A DNA stretch of 44,687 nucleotides from CAZOVB01 sp964583095 (GTDB taxonomy: Bacteria; Planctomycetota; Phycisphaerae; SM23-33), in contig CAZOVB010000036.1 in assembly GCA_964583095.1 (NCBI GenBank), positions 1 through 44,687 of the forward strand, read 5' to 3'. Position 1 is the stretch's first letter. Each line of letters opens with the position of its first letter. Shown one piece after another: positions 26,672-35,539 of this stretch. A program made the translations under genes and the position numbers. The notes below the pieces were generated by a model. That model saw only the letters and a program-made list of their open reading frames with translations, was not told the origin of the DNA and did no database searches.

Positions 26672-27034
26672 TCAGGCGCCCAGAAGACTGGTCACCCGGT
26701 TGCTCGAATCGACCAGGGCGATCCTGGGCTTGATCTTCCTGGCTTGCTCCACCGGGCCGTACGCGAAGGCCATGATGATCACTTCGTCACCCTCGTTGAC
26801 CAGGCGGGCGGCGGCACCGTTGATGCAGATGACCCCGCTTCCGGCCTCGCCCTCCATTACATACGTCTCGAATCGCGCACCATCGGTCATGTCCGAGACC
26901 AGTACGCACTGGCCCGGGAGAATATCCACGGCGTTCATCAGATCGGTATCAATGGTAATCGAGCCCACATAGTCCACCCGGGCTTCGGTAACCGTCGCAC
27001 GATGGATCTTGGAGCGTAGTACTTTCACGTCCAT
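26672..27034 (-). CDS. panD: Aspartate 1-decarboxylase
   Basis: 120 residues from the ATG opening MDVKVLRSKIHRATVTEA, the family's standard start; a longer frame to 27094 is not supported. The self-cleavage site Gly24-Ser25 in VGSITID, which yields the pyruvoyl group, is intact, as are the Tyr/Asn motif regions (CINGAAA, GDEVIIMAFA). It makes beta-alanine from aspartate for pantothenate synthesis. It lies 87 bases after panC on the same strand, so both steps that feed pantothenate are together. Confidence 0.96.
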   Translation of the reverse strand: MDVKVLRSKIHRATVTEARVDYVGSITIDTDLMNAVDILPGQCVLVSDMTDGARFETYVMEGEAGSGVICINGAAARLVNEGDEVIIMAFAYGPVEQARKIKPRIALVDSSNRVTSLLGA

Positions 27035-27121
27035 GCCAACTGACTGCCTTTCCACGCGGAGCCCGCAGGCCCCGGCGATCCTTTTCCAAGTCAAAATCCT
27101 ATTGTAGGAACGACAGACCCT

Positions 27122-27967
27122 TCAGTCCACCAGGAGATTATCAATCAGCCGCGCCCGGCCCAGACGAACTGCCAGGGCCAGCACCACAGGTCGCTGCGTC
27201 GTGTCGACCTCGACCAGTGTCTGCGGATCCGAAACACACGCGTAGTCGATCTGCCCGTCCGGGACGTATCGCGCGATCCGCTGGGACAGGAATGCCTGTG
27301 CTTCGCGCCCAGAGGGACGATCGCTGCGGATCCGATCGGCCGTCTCCTGCAGGGCCCGGTACAGGCCCGGAGCCTGGCTTCGCTCCGGGTCGGTCAGATA
27401 CGCATTCCGGCTGGACCGGGCCAGCCCGTCTTCCTCCCGAATTGTCGGGCAGGTGCGTATTTCCAGGGGGAAGTTCAGGTCTACGCACATGCGACGGATG
27501 ATGGTCACCTGCTGGTAATCTTTCCGGCCGAAGAAGGCAATATCGGGCCCGACGATGTTGAACAGCTTGGCCACCACCAGGCAGACCCCGGCGAAGTGTC
27601 CGGGCCGGCTCTTGCCACAGAGATGCTCAGCCGGGGCGGGGACTTCCACCTTCGTCTCGGGCCGGCGCGGATACATCTCATCCACCGATGGGAGAAAGAC
27701 CGCTGCCACCCCGAGCTCCCGACAGGCGGCCAGGTCTTGCTCTTCAGGTCGAGGATAGGCCTGGAGGTCCTCGCCTTGCCCGAACTGTGTGGGATTGACG
27801 AAGATACTCACGACGGTCAAATCGGTCTGGTCTCTCGATGCCCGGATCAGGCTGAAATGTCCCTCATGCAAAGCGCCCATGGTAGGAACGAAGCCGATGG
27901 TCTTGCCGGCGCCCCTGGCCGAGGCGACGGTATCGCGGATTTCCTGAATGGTCCTGCAGACGTTCAT
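27122..27967 (-). CDS. panC: Pantothenate synthetase
   Basis: 281 residues, the usual length. PTMGALHEGH contains the HIGH-like ATP site, followed by VVSIFVNPTQF, a glycine-rich HFAGVCLVVAKLFN segment, FGRKDYQQ and the KMSKS-like RSSRNAYL. It joins pantoate and beta-alanine with ATP. The ATG overlaps the stop of the deoxynucleoside kinase gene (ATGA), showing translational coupling. panB, which makes pantoate, is not in the window. Confidence 0.97.
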   Translation of the reverse strand: MNVCRTIQEIRDTVASARGAGKTIGFVPTMGALHEGHFSLIRASRDQTDLTVVSIFVNPTQFGQGEDLQAYPRPEEQDLAACRELGVAAVFLPSVDEMYPRRPETKVEVPAPAEHLCGKSRPGHFAGVCLVVAKLFNIVGPDIAFFGRKDYQQVTIIRRMCVDLNFPLEIRTCPTIREEDGLARSSRNAYLTDPERSQAPGLYRALQETADRIRSDRPSGREAQAFLSQRIARYVPDGQIDYACVSDPQTLVEVDTTQRPVVLALAVRLGRARLIDNLLVD

Positions 27968-28569
27968 GGTGTCCTCGTAAGTGCGATACGGATTCGCTTG
28001 ATCAACTCTTCCAGGGCATCGCCCCGGCGGATGTCGGTTTTCTCCGTGTCTATGCGGAGAAGCTGCCCCGCCTGTTGAAGCAGCTCCGGCTCGAAGTACG
28101 CTTCCCGCAGTTCTTGCAGAAAGTCCGGGCTCATGGCCTCTTCGTACGATCGCCCGCGGCGGTGGATTCTGCGCCTGAGCTCCTCGAGGCTTGCATCGAG
28201 ATGGAGGGTGATGTCGGCCCGTCGCAGATGCGGCGTCACCCGTCGGGCGATTTGCTCGTACAGCTGGAAATCCTCCCCGCTGAGACGCCTGTGGGCGTAG
28301 ATGCGGTCCTGGCAGAAGTCGTAGTCACTGACGGCCAGGCCCCGGTTGGGCCAGGTAGAAACCGCCAGCTGCCCCGCACGAGACATGAGGAAGTACAACT
28401 GGCAGGGCAAATTGACATCCCCGCCGGAAACGTACGCCTGGTGCAGGAACGGATTTCCACGGTAGTCCTCGAGGATCAGCTTTGCCGAAAACTCCCGGGC
28501 CAGGCACCTGGCCAGCGTGGTTTTCCCCGCGGCGGGCGGTCCGACAATCGAGATCAGCGACGCACTCAC
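27964..28569 (-). CDS. Deoxynucleoside kinase family protein
   Basis: 201 residues from a GTG at 28569 that overlaps the folK stop (GTGA); the in-frame extension to 28800 is antisense-like and overlaps folK. The P-loop is GPPAAGKTTLA, and SDYDFCQDRIYA matches the deoxyadenosine/deoxyguanosine kinase lid and substrate region. LHLDASLEELRRRIHRRGR is the usual P-loop kinase lid Arg segment. It probably phosphorylates a deoxynucleoside in the salvage pathway. A Dgk/Dck-like kinase is often found beside folK and panC in this group of bacteria. Substrate not known. Confidence 0.85.
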   Translation of the reverse strand: MSASLISIVGPPAAGKTTLARCLAREFSAKLILEDYRGNPFLHQAYVSGGDVNLPCQLYFLMSRAGQLAVSTWPNRGLAVSDYDFCQDRIYAHRRLSGEDFQLYEQIARRVTPHLRRADITLHLDASLEELRRRIHRRGRSYEEAMSPDFLQELREAYFEPELLQQAGQLLRIDTEKTDIRRGDALEELIKRIRIALTRTP

Positions 28570-29045
28570 CGGCGGCTCCTCAGCTGGGCAAGCAGGTCCG
28601 CGACGGACGCGCCCAGGATCGGATGCACCACATGAGGGGCAATCCGGGCGAGCGGCTCCAGAACGAAAAGCCTCTCGTGCATTCTGGGGTGCGGAAGCGT
28701 CAGTTCCGCCTCGTTGCGGATCTCGTTGCCGTAGAGCAAAAGGTCCAGGTCGCAGGTCCGCGGGCCCCACCTCTGGCTTCGGCTGCGGTCTCTTCCGCAA
28801 CGGGCTTCGGTTTCAAGCATCTCCCTCAGCAAATCTCCCGGGGCCAAGGTGGTTTCAAGTTCAGCGGCTCCATTGAGATACGCCGGTTGATCGGGCGGCC
28901 CCCCCACCGGCTGGGTCTGGAACCAGTCGCTGCGGGCGACGATGCGAATTGCCTCGTGTTGGTCGAGCCACTCCAGCGCCCGGCGGAGCGTCTGCTCGCG
29001 GTCGCCCAGATTGGCCCCCAGTGCGATATAAGCGGTCTGCGACAT
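28566..29045 (-). CDS. folK: 2-amino-4-hydroxy-6-hydroxymethyldihydropteridine pyrophosphokinase
   Basis: 159 residues, typical length. YIALGANLGDRE at the start, QTQPVGGPPDQPAYLNGA, and the ATP/Mg site RWGPRTCDLDLLLYG are all canonical. It transfers pyrophosphate to the pterin in folate synthesis. It is the first gene of the minus-strand operon that runs to 21386. A possible promoter with TTGATG about 45 bases upstream is weak. Confidence 0.96.
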   Translation of the reverse strand: MSQTAYIALGANLGDREQTLRRALEWLDQHEAIRIVARSDWFQTQPVGGPPDQPAYLNGAAELETTLAPGDLLREMLETEARCGRDRSRSQRWGPRTCDLDLLLYGNEIRNEAELTLPHPRMHERLFVLEPLARIAPHVVHPILGASVADLLAQLRSRR

Positions 29046-29105
29046 TCGCTCTACCGTAGCGAGGCGGCGGGAAACATCAAGCCCCGGTTCAGCCCGGCTT
29101 GGGGG

Positions 29106-29368
29106 GATCTTCCTCGCCCGGCCTGCGGTTCTTCCCCCGGGTCAAACCGCGAGGGAAGATCGCAAATCCGGGGCTTACTGCTGCCCGCAGAAACCTGCGC
29201 AAAAAACAAGGGCGATGGGATTGGTGGAGGGAGACCAACCCATCGCCCTGTTGTGCTACACCTGGGTCGCAGGTGGAGGGAGACCTGCGACGCATTATGG
29301 CGCAGCGGACATTAATATTTTAGGCACGAAAGAAACGCAGACAACTCACATACCTTTTATTTTGTGCC
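29106..29368 (+). ncRNA. Hairpin-rich intergenic region, possible structured RNA
   Basis: Four stems are seen between folK and the GH42-like gene. One pairs GATCTTCCTCGC (29106-29117) with 29149-29161. Two adjacent hairpins (29210-29248 and 29266-29291) have different stems but the same closing GGT/ACC and identical loop GGAGGGAG. A fourth pairs GGCACGAAA (29323-29331) with TTTTGTGCC (29360-29368). The strand is uncertain; plus is chosen because the downstream gene is on plus. No open reading frame with a ribosome binding site is present from 29046 to 29536, and 29305-29510 is unusually AT-rich. Not a known riboswitch or RNA family to my recognition. Confidence 0.45.
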
Positions 29369-29536
29369 ACAGACTACAACTTTTACCTGAAGGTGCAAGG
29401 GGAAGTTCAGGATTTTTGAGAACTTTGATCATTTTTCCAACTCCGGCAGGCTCGATATGCTTCTTGAGCATCTCCAAAAGGTTCGCTAGACTTGGATTGT
29501 GTTAATTCTCAACCGGCTCACAGGCTGGAGACCCCC

Positions 29537-31639
29537 ATGACCGACGGAACATTCTTCCACGGCACGACGTGCTGTCATCTCCTGGGTCCCAACCCCCCAT
29601 CAGAGGAAGTTTTTCGAAAAATCCAAGCAATGGGCCTCGATACCCTCTGCATCGCCGAACTTTGCCCCGGCTGGCAGCAGATCGAGCCCAGGCCCGGCGC
29701 CTTCGATTTCGGCGCCCTGGACGAATCCGTGGACCGCGCCTGCCGGGTCGGACTCAATGTCGTGATGGGCATCGGCATCGCCAACCCTCCCGGGTGGGTC
29801 TTCGAGGACAATCCCGATCTGCGGTGTGTGGACGGGAAGGGCCAGGCCGACCAGGGCCGCATCGGCTCGGCCAATCCGGACGATCCCAGGCTGCGACAAT
29901 GGATGGAACGCTTCATCGACACCTATGCCCGTCACTACGCCGACAAGCCCCTGCTGGCCTGGCAGATCGCCAGCCACGCCGGCAGCGTTTTTCACCTGCC
30001 CGACAACCCGATGACCCACGAGCGTTTCCGCTTGTGGCTTGGCGAAACCTGGGACGGGGATCTGGACCGGTTGAACCGCCAGTGGCGAACTTTCTACCGG
30101 GACTGGTCGGAGATCTACCCATATGGCTCGGCATACGGTGCCCCCACCGGAGGCCTTACCCCCCTGGCCCTGGCCGGCAGGAAGTACCGCGCCTGGTCCC
30201 TGGCCGAACTGGTCGAATGGGCCATCGCGATCCTGCGCCGCCACTCCGCCCTGCCGGTCTTCCACTGCAACCGGGATATCTCGGGCAGGACCTCCAGTCA
30301 CTGGGAGGTGGCCGCTCTGGGCGACGTCGTCTGCCAGAACCTCTGCCCGGGGACCCCGCCCAGCCAGAAAAGCACGACCCTCCTGCTGGATCTGGGTTCG
30401 AGCATCTCCCGAACACTTGGAAAGGATCTGTGGATCGGCCAGGCGGAAATCGGCCCCTGGGGCAGTTGGCTTCGGAACCGGCCCGACCGCAGACAGACCG
30501 AAGCCTGGGTGGTGGAAATGCTCGGCGCCGGGGCCCGGGCCCTGCTGTATGCCCGTCAGAGTCCCTCCCGTCTGGATCTGGACGGCCAGGCCGCCCAATC
30601 CCAGGGCGTGCTTCGCAGTGACGCCTCGGAAACCCTCTACGCACGAACGCCCCGGAACATCACTTCCCTGCTGGAGCGGATGAAGGACAAGCTCCTCCAG
30701 GCAAGGCCCATCCAGCCGAAACTGGCCGTCTACTGGCCGGAGGAATCGCTCTTGCTCAGCCAGGACGCGGGCTTCGAAGACCTCCAGCGCGACGCCGTGT
30801 TCGGAACCTGTTCCATCTTCAACCGGCTGGGGTACCCCCTCCAATGGTTCGACAGCGAATGGATCTGCGCAGAAGACCTGGCCGGCTATGACATTCTGTA
30901 CCTGCCCACCAGTTGGCTGATACCGGAAGAAGTCGGCCAAAAGATCGCCGATTACGTCCGCCAAGGCGGAACGCTCATCTGCGAGGGCCGCTGCGGCTAT
31001 GTCGACGACCAGGGATGGCTCTACGAGAATCAACCCGGAGCCGGCCTGCACGAGGTCCTCGGCGCAAGCGAAGACCTGTACTGGAACCCGGAGCAATTGG
31101 AACTGATGATGGTGATTCACAACCGAACGCACCACTGCAAGGTCAGCCGGCTGGCCCAGACACTCCGCCCTGCCGAGGCAGAGGTCATCGGACAAAGCGT
31201 TCAGGGACAGCCCATCGCGACGCAGAACCGCTACGGCCAGGGCCAGGCCGTCTGTATGGGCTTTGCTCCCAGTCTGCTCTTTGCCGCAGGCATGGAAGTC
31301 CCGAATGAGGATAGCCAGTCTTCGGAGATCACACAGCGACAGGAAACCATGGAGATGCTCGACGACATGGTCTGGCAGATGGGTCTACGACGCCCGGTGA
31401 ACGTGGAGTTCCAAAGCCGGTTTCTCAGCTTCCGTTACCTTTCGCTGGACGATGACGGTTCCGTGCTGGTATTCATCTGCAACCACGGACCCCAGACCTC
31501 CCTGGGCCTGGGAGACGACGGAGAGTTCCTTGCCTGGAGCAACCAGGACGAAGTGATCTTTCCTTCAGCGGGCAGCCAAAGCCGATCCCTGAACCGCTAC
31601 GACTGGTGCATCGCCCGGTGCGCCCCGGCCGAAGAATAA
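29537..31639 (+). CDS. GH42-like protein with altered acid/base site
   Basis: 700 residues from ATG 29537 with GGAG at 7 bases; an upstream ATG at 29492 lacks a site. The N-terminal TIM barrel follows GH42 beta-galactosidases: GLDTLCIAELCPGWQQIEP, ANPDDPRLRQWMERFI, and the family phrase for Tyr-Gly-x-Leu-Asn (DGDLDRLNRQW). The expected acid/base NE after WQI is Ser146-His147 (AWQIASHAG). The nucleophile Glu304 in GQAEIGPWGSW is kept. A trimerisation-like domain follows (about 390-600, LYLPTSWLIPEEVGQKI). No signal peptide. Function may be altered or carried by another residue; a plain beta-galactosidase call is not safe. Confidence 0.8.
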   Translation: MTDGTFFHGTTCCHLLGPNPPSEEVFRKIQAMGLDTLCIAELCPGWQQIEPRPGAFDFGALDESVDRACRVGLNVVMGIGIANPPGWVFEDNPDLRCVDGKGQADQGRIGSANPDDPRLRQWMERFIDTYARHYADKPLLAWQIASHAGSVFHLPDNPMTHERFRLWLGETWDGDLDRLNRQWRTFYRDWSEIYPYGSAYGAPTGGLTPLALAGRKYRAWSLAELVEWAIAILRRHSALPVFHCNRDISGRTSSHWEVAALGDVVCQNLCPGTPPSQKSTTLLLDLGSSISRTLGKDLWIGQAEIGPWGSWLRNRPDRRQTEAWVVEMLGAGARALLYARQSPSRLDLDGQAAQSQGVLRSDASETLYARTPRNITSLLERMKDKLLQARPIQPKLAVYWPEESLLLSQDAGFEDLQRDAVFGTCSIFNRLGYPLQWFDSEWICAEDLAGYDILYLPTSWLIPEEVGQKIADYVRQGGTLICEGRCGYVDDQGWLYENQPGAGLHEVLGASEDLYWNPEQLELMMVIHNRTHHCKVSRLAQTLRPAEAEVIGQSVQGQPIATQNRYGQGQAVCMGFAPSLLFAAGMEVPNEDSQSSEITQRQETMEMLDDMVWQMGLRRPVNVEFQSRFLSFRYLSLDDDGSVLVFICNHGPQTSLGLGDDGEFLAWSNQDEVIFPSAGSQSRSLNRYDWCIARCAPAEE

Positions 31640-31653
31640 CCCCCCCGGGCTGC

Positions 31654-32001
31654 TCAGCGATTCCGACGTTTCCGCGCAGCCTTGCGTTGTCTTTTGTCCC
31701 GGGTGGAGCGGACAGAAACCTTCGTATTCACCGGCTGCTTTCTTATCCACTTCACGAATCGGCTGATCCGCACATGCCCGGCCAGGGCTTCCAGCGTGTT
31801 GTAGCTGCGTTCGAGTTCCTTTTCCGTCAGGGTCGCATGGACGGTCTTGTGGCAGGGCTTGCAGAGCATGGCCAGGCGGGAATGAACTTCCTGCCGATCG
31901 AATTGCTTCTTGTTGCGTTTGTTGCTGTGGCGCGTGCGGGGAATCAGGTGATGGCGATCCAGCTTTGACGTTTGCCGTCCACAGAGCTCACATCGGGCCA
32001 T
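31654..32001 (-). CDS. Small HNH endonuclease-like protein
   Basis: 115 residues beginning MARCELCGRQ. Zinc-binding pairs CELCG and CKPCH, with DRHHLIPR between them and VHATLTEKELERSYNTL after, match a widespread family of short HNH proteins. The C-terminus is very basic (RKAARKRRNR). The start is supported by a 14-base overlap with the phosphatase gene upstream on the same strand. Family members are predicted nucleases of unknown role. It is the last gene of the ketosynthase operon and is convergent with the GH42-like gene. Confidence 0.85.
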   Translation of the reverse strand: MARCELCGRQTSKLDRHHLIPRTRHSNKRNKKQFDRQEVHSRLAMLCKPCHKTVHATLTEKELERSYNTLEALAGHVRISRFVKWIRKQPVNTKVSVRSTRDKRQRKAARKRRNR

Positions 32002-32716
32002 CAACCGATCCTCCTTCCCCGGCAGATTCGCCCGTCCGGGCTGAAAACTCCAGAACCCCCGAGAGCAGTCGGTACTGCCTGCGGCCCAGCACGATGCCTC
32101 TGCGAATCTCCCGCACTTGATGCACGGCGGCCCCGGGTGTCCGGGCCAGGCCCCGGGCCAGAAGCACACCACAGACCAGTGTAGCGCTTCGGCCCATTCC
32201 GATGGCGCAGTGCACGTAAGTCCGTTTGCCGTCTCCGGCCAGGAGACGGACCAGGTGGAAGAACTTCGCCGACTCCGGGGCCGAACCGTCCAGCGTAGGC
32301 AGGCAGTGATACTCCCGCCCCTTTCGCACCGAGGCCTTTTCGCCAAATTCCGTCGTCAGGTCCACGATCCTCTCGGTATCGGGAGGCAATTCGTTTTCGT
32401 TGAGCAGGCGTCTGCCCAGGTAGAGCTCCGGCAGGATTTCGTTCCAGGAATCCTCCTGCCACAGCCAGATCCGGAATCGCCAGATCCACCAGGAAAGCAG
32501 CAGATACGGCAGGAAGATCGCCACGCGAAACGGCGAGAGCCTGCCGTCTCGGCACCGCTTGCCGAAGATCCGATGGCGCTTGAGCATGTAAGCACTGGCC
32601 ACGGCGAAATAGGCCAGTCCCGGCCAGAGCAGCAACAGCCCCCAGGGCCGCAGCAGCCACGCGGCAAAGAACAGCACAAACGAGATCGCATAGAGCGGGA
32701 AGGCGTACGTCCTCAT
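31988..32716 (-). CDS. Membrane-anchored dual-specificity protein phosphatase
   Basis: 242 residues. Two or three N-terminal hydrophobic stretches (about 6-42 and 64-84) anchor it, and the phosphatase domain follows (about 90-225). The P-loop is VHCAIGMGRSA with nucleophile Cys170 and Arg176 (CX5R). Asp143 in PTLDGSAPE is a plausible general acid. The fold resembles cysteine-based phosphatases of the DSP/phosphoinositide group, so the substrate may be a phosphoprotein or a phospholipid head group. Its ATG overlaps the stop of the GH3 gene (ATGA). Confidence 0.85.
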   Translation of the reverse strand: MRTYAFPLYAISFVLFFAAWLLRPWGLLLLWPGLAYFAVASAYMLKRHRIFGKRCRDGRLSPFRVAIFLPYLLLSWWIWRFRIWLWQEDSWNEILPELYLGRRLLNENELPPDTERIVDLTTEFGEKASVRKGREYHCLPTLDGSAPESAKFFHLVRLLAGDGKRTYVHCAIGMGRSATLVCGVLLARGLARTPGAAVHQVREIRRGIVLGRRQYRLLSGVLEFSARTGESAGEGGSVDGPM

Positions 32717-34368
32717 CCGGTCGACTCCTGACCGGACTCGAGCACGTTCGTGAGCAGATACTGATGCTTGTACTGCTCCGACCTGCCCCGCCGCTGCTGG
32801 ATGTTGTGGATCTCGGCCGACTCGAAATGCCCTGCAGGTACGTTCTGGAGCCGCACAGGCCCCAGCCGACCGCTCTTGCGCTTGGAAGCATATTCGATGT
32901 TCAACTCCCAGAGGCGCCCGTCAAAGGCCTCGCAGAGCTTGCGACCCAGAGAATCTTCTTCGACCTCCACCCGAAGCAGGTAATACGGTGTCCGATCGAA
33001 GCAGCCCTGGAGGCAGAACCGCTCCGGCGAGAACCCGCAGTCGGTTCCGGCCCGACGCATGGCCTCGACGACCTGCTTCTCGGTGATCTTCTCGCCGGTG
33101 ATGCTGCTGGTTCGCTGTCCGCGACAGAGAAATTCAATCTCCGGGCAGCCCGAGTCCATCGAGACGACGCGAATTCGATCATCCAGGTTATACCGCATCA
33201 GCGAGGTCCAGTTCGAGAAGACCAGGAAATACTCCCGGCCCGGCTCGAGTTCATGGGCCCAGAGCGTCTCGGGCGAATCCTGATCGCGAGCCTCGGCCGG
33301 GATGAACTCCAGCAGGGCCGAGGTGATATCCGCCGGCCCGGCCGGTGTGTTGTCACTCAGCGGAATCGAGAACCTCCCCTCGCTGGCCAGCAGGCCGATG
33401 TCGCGGATCGGCACGTTTCCGAAGAGCTTTCGCAGCCTGGGCAGGTACAGTCCCAGCGTGCCCCCGGTCCAGTTGGCCAGGAAGGAAAGATTCCAGAAAT
33501 GCCCGGGAAGCAGTGCTCCGTCCCGCTGGATGTCTCCCTCGATCTTGCCGGCCAGGGCGGGATTGGGACGGAGCCTGCGCTTGAGTCGGTCGGTAAGGTC
33601 CTCGCAGCCCGGGGGCCTGCATCTGCCCTCTCGCAGGTCCCGCAGGAGCCCCTCGACGTGCTGCTGTCCGGTCTCGATGAGCTTGAGCGTACTGGAGGGA
33701 TTGGCCGTAGTAATAAAGGCCACGTCCTGTTCCATGCTGGTGCGAAGCAGCGTGTAGTATTTCGCCCGTGGATCAGCCAGGCTTGCTGCCAGCGGGTCGG
33801 CCACGTACATCCGCCGAACGATGCGTTTCTGCATACGGGCAAGCAGCCCGCTGATGGCCCCGCAGGCCAGTCCGGTCGGGCTCTCCTGCTCGCGCATGGG
33901 CGAGGAGATCTGCAGAATCGGCCGGAGCCAGGCATCCGGGTGGTCCTCCAGGAGCCGAATGCCGAACACGTTCCACCCGCGTCGAACGTCGGCCAGGAAC
34001 CGCCGCGTGACTGGAATGTACTTGGGCTCCCCGGTGCTGCCGGAGGTCATCGAGAACATCAGCGGGGGATCGCCTCCGGGCAGCAGGGCGTCGTATTGAC
34101 CGGCAAGGACGTCGCGCATGTATGGCTGGTAGTAGGAGTAATCGCAGAGCGGGACGGCCTTTCGCAAGTCCTCCAGGCTTCGCACGCGCGACAGCGAATG
34201 GTCTCGCCCGAAACGCGTCCGGCCATGGGCGTCGACCAGGTCGCGGAGAATCGCCTGCTGAACCGTCCGGGTCTGCTCGCAGGCTCTGCCGAACAGGCGG
34301 GCTGCCCGGCGCGGTCCCCGTGCGCCCATTCGAGCCATCGGTCGTAGCAATATCTGCTTCAAAGACAT
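32713..34368 (-). CDS. GH3-family acyl-adenylating amido synthetase-like protein
   Basis: 551 residues from ATG 34368; a GTG at 34377 is possible. The adenylate-forming P-loop is MTSGSTGEPKYIP, and later motifs LLASEGRFSIPL and FVFSNWTSLMRYNLDDRIRVV match the GH3 (auxin-responsive) superfamily. In plants these enzymes adenylate an acyl acid and transfer it to an amino acid; bacterial members are little studied. No membrane span. It lies in the operon between an alpha/beta hydrolase and a phosphatase and downstream of ketosynthases. I infer that it may activate and amidate the acid made by the ketosynthase system. Confidence 0.88.
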   Translation of the reverse strand: MSLKQILLRPMARMGARGPRRAARLFGRACEQTRTVQQAILRDLVDAHGRTRFGRDHSLSRVRSLEDLRKAVPLCDYSYYQPYMRDVLAGQYDALLPGGDPPLMFSMTSGSTGEPKYIPVTRRFLADVRRGWNVFGIRLLEDHPDAWLRPILQISSPMREQESPTGLACGAISGLLARMQKRIVRRMYVADPLAASLADPRAKYYTLLRTSMEQDVAFITTANPSSTLKLIETGQQHVEGLLRDLREGRCRPPGCEDLTDRLKRRLRPNPALAGKIEGDIQRDGALLPGHFWNLSFLANWTGGTLGLYLPRLRKLFGNVPIRDIGLLASEGRFSIPLSDNTPAGPADITSALLEFIPAEARDQDSPETLWAHELEPGREYFLVFSNWTSLMRYNLDDRIRVVSMDSGCPEIEFLCRGQRTSSITGEKITEKQVVEAMRRAGTDCGFSPERFCLQGCFDRTPYYLLRVEVEEDSLGRKLCEAFDGRLWELNIEYASKRKSGRLGPVRLQNVPAGHFESAEIHNIQQRRGRSEQYKHQYLLTNVLESGQESTG

Positions 34369-34413
34369 GCTGCCCACTATACCCTGTCAAGCCCGGGAAG
34401 GCGAATCCAGGAA

Positions 34414-35481
34414 TCAGGCGACTACGCTCTCGCTGGGATGGCTGATCTGTTCTTCGGAGATCACATCGCCGGCAAGGTGCTTGCGAAAAAAGGCCACCGT
34501 CCGGGCGGCATACTGGTCCGGTTCGATGATCACCGACTGATTGTGCTTCGCCTGCGGAACCTTCCAGAGATACCGCGGTTCGGGGGCTTCCTCATAGAGA
34601 AGCTCCGTCTGCTCCACGCGAATGTACGAATCCCGCTGGCCGTGAATGAACAGGATCGGCCTGGGCTGCATCTCGCGAAGGGCCTTGCGAACCGATGGAA
34701 ACCGCCGCCGAAGCTTGGGCTGTGCAAATCGCATCAGGACCCAGACCAGAAAACCCCAGAAAGCGTCCGGGTGGTTCTGGTAGACCAGCTTGACCCGGGC
34801 GAATATGCTCGCCCAGCGCTTCATCAGGGCGATCAGCGTGGTTTCGGTACTGAAGGCCCCGTCGCAGACGATCGCCTTGATATTCGGATCGCTGGCCCCG
34901 GCCAACAGCCCCGCTCCGGCTCCTCGGCTGATCCCGAAAAGACCGATCTGCGTCGCAAGGCCCTGCGAGGCCAGCACCGATTCCACGTAGGCACAGGCCC
35001 CCAAAACGTCTTCCATTTCCTTATCGCTTGGCCATTGGAGGGGCTTCATGTCGCCGCGATTGCTGCTGCCCCCGTGCGCGCGGAAGTCAAAGGTGAACAC
35101 GTCAAAACCCACGTCCAGCAAGGGCCGCGAATACCGCACGCAACTGTACATGTCCGAGCCGAATTCGTGGCAGAAAACGATGGTCCCCTTGTACCGCGTC
35201 GTCTTGGCGTGTCGCAGCCACATGCCTCGCAGGCTCACACCGTCGAAGCTTCGCAGGCGCACTTCTTCCCCGTAGAGCGGTTTGTAGTCGGCCGGGCCCA
35301 TCGAAAGCGGTGGCGGGGTGTCGGAGAAGATGTTCAGGCAGATGCGGATGTAGCGGGCGAGAATCAGAATGCTGAAGATCAGCAGGCTCAGGCAGGTCAG
35401 GGCGATCGCCAGCAATGCCCAGTGTCGCATGAACCACTGGGCCAGACTCGACGTCCAGGTTGCGGCCAGAATGCTCATCAT
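34414..35481 (-). CDS. Membrane-anchored alpha/beta hydrolase
   Basis: 355 residues; the first two codons are both ATG and neither has a clear ribosome binding site. One strong N-terminal membrane helix (about 22-44, LLAIALTCLSLLIFSILILA) is followed by an alpha/beta hydrolase domain. The oxyanion region FCHEFGSD, nucleophile Ser in LFGISRGAGA, Asp in IHGQRDSYI and His in AKHNQS form the expected triad. Similar enzymes are esterases, thioesterases or acyltransferases. It lies between the ketosynthase and the GH3 gene. Release of an acyl chain from carrier protein is a reasonable guess. Confidence 0.85.
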   Translation of the reverse strand: MMSILAATWTSSLAQWFMRHWALLAIALTCLSLLIFSILILARYIRICLNIFSDTPPPLSMGPADYKPLYGEEVRLRSFDGVSLRGMWLRHAKTTRYKGTIVFCHEFGSDMYSCVRYSRPLLDVGFDVFTFDFRAHGGSSNRGDMKPLQWPSDKEMEDVLGACAYVESVLASQGLATQIGLFGISRGAGAGLLAGASDPNIKAIVCDGAFSTETTLIALMKRWASIFARVKLVYQNHPDAFWGFLVWVLMRFAQPKLRRRFPSVRKALREMQPRPILFIHGQRDSYIRVEQTELLYEEAPEPRYLWKVPQAKHNQSVIIEPDQYAARTVAFFRKHLAGDVISEEQISHPSESVVA

Positions 35482-35539
35482 GTCGCGTCGAATTCTCAGA
35501 TCCGCTGGTCCTGCAAAACGCCCGGCGGAAACCGCAGAA

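Noticed and set aside
28570..28800. N-terminal extension of the deoxynucleoside kinase
   Set aside because: It lies wholly inside folK in another frame and is low-complexity. The GTG at 28569 gives the normal family start and a GTGA overlap.
29210..29291. Possible CRISPR or short tandem repeat
   Set aside because: Only two units that share loop and closing pairs but not the stems; no regular spacers and no cas genes.
29600..31195. A 531-codon minus-strand frame within the GH42-like gene
   Set aside because: Antisense of a recognisable glycoside hydrolase fold; its Gly/Val/Gln-rich composition is typical of a shadow frame.
32764..34347. A 527-codon plus-strand frame within the GH3 gene
   Set aside because: Antisense of conserved adenylation motifs; no domain of its own.
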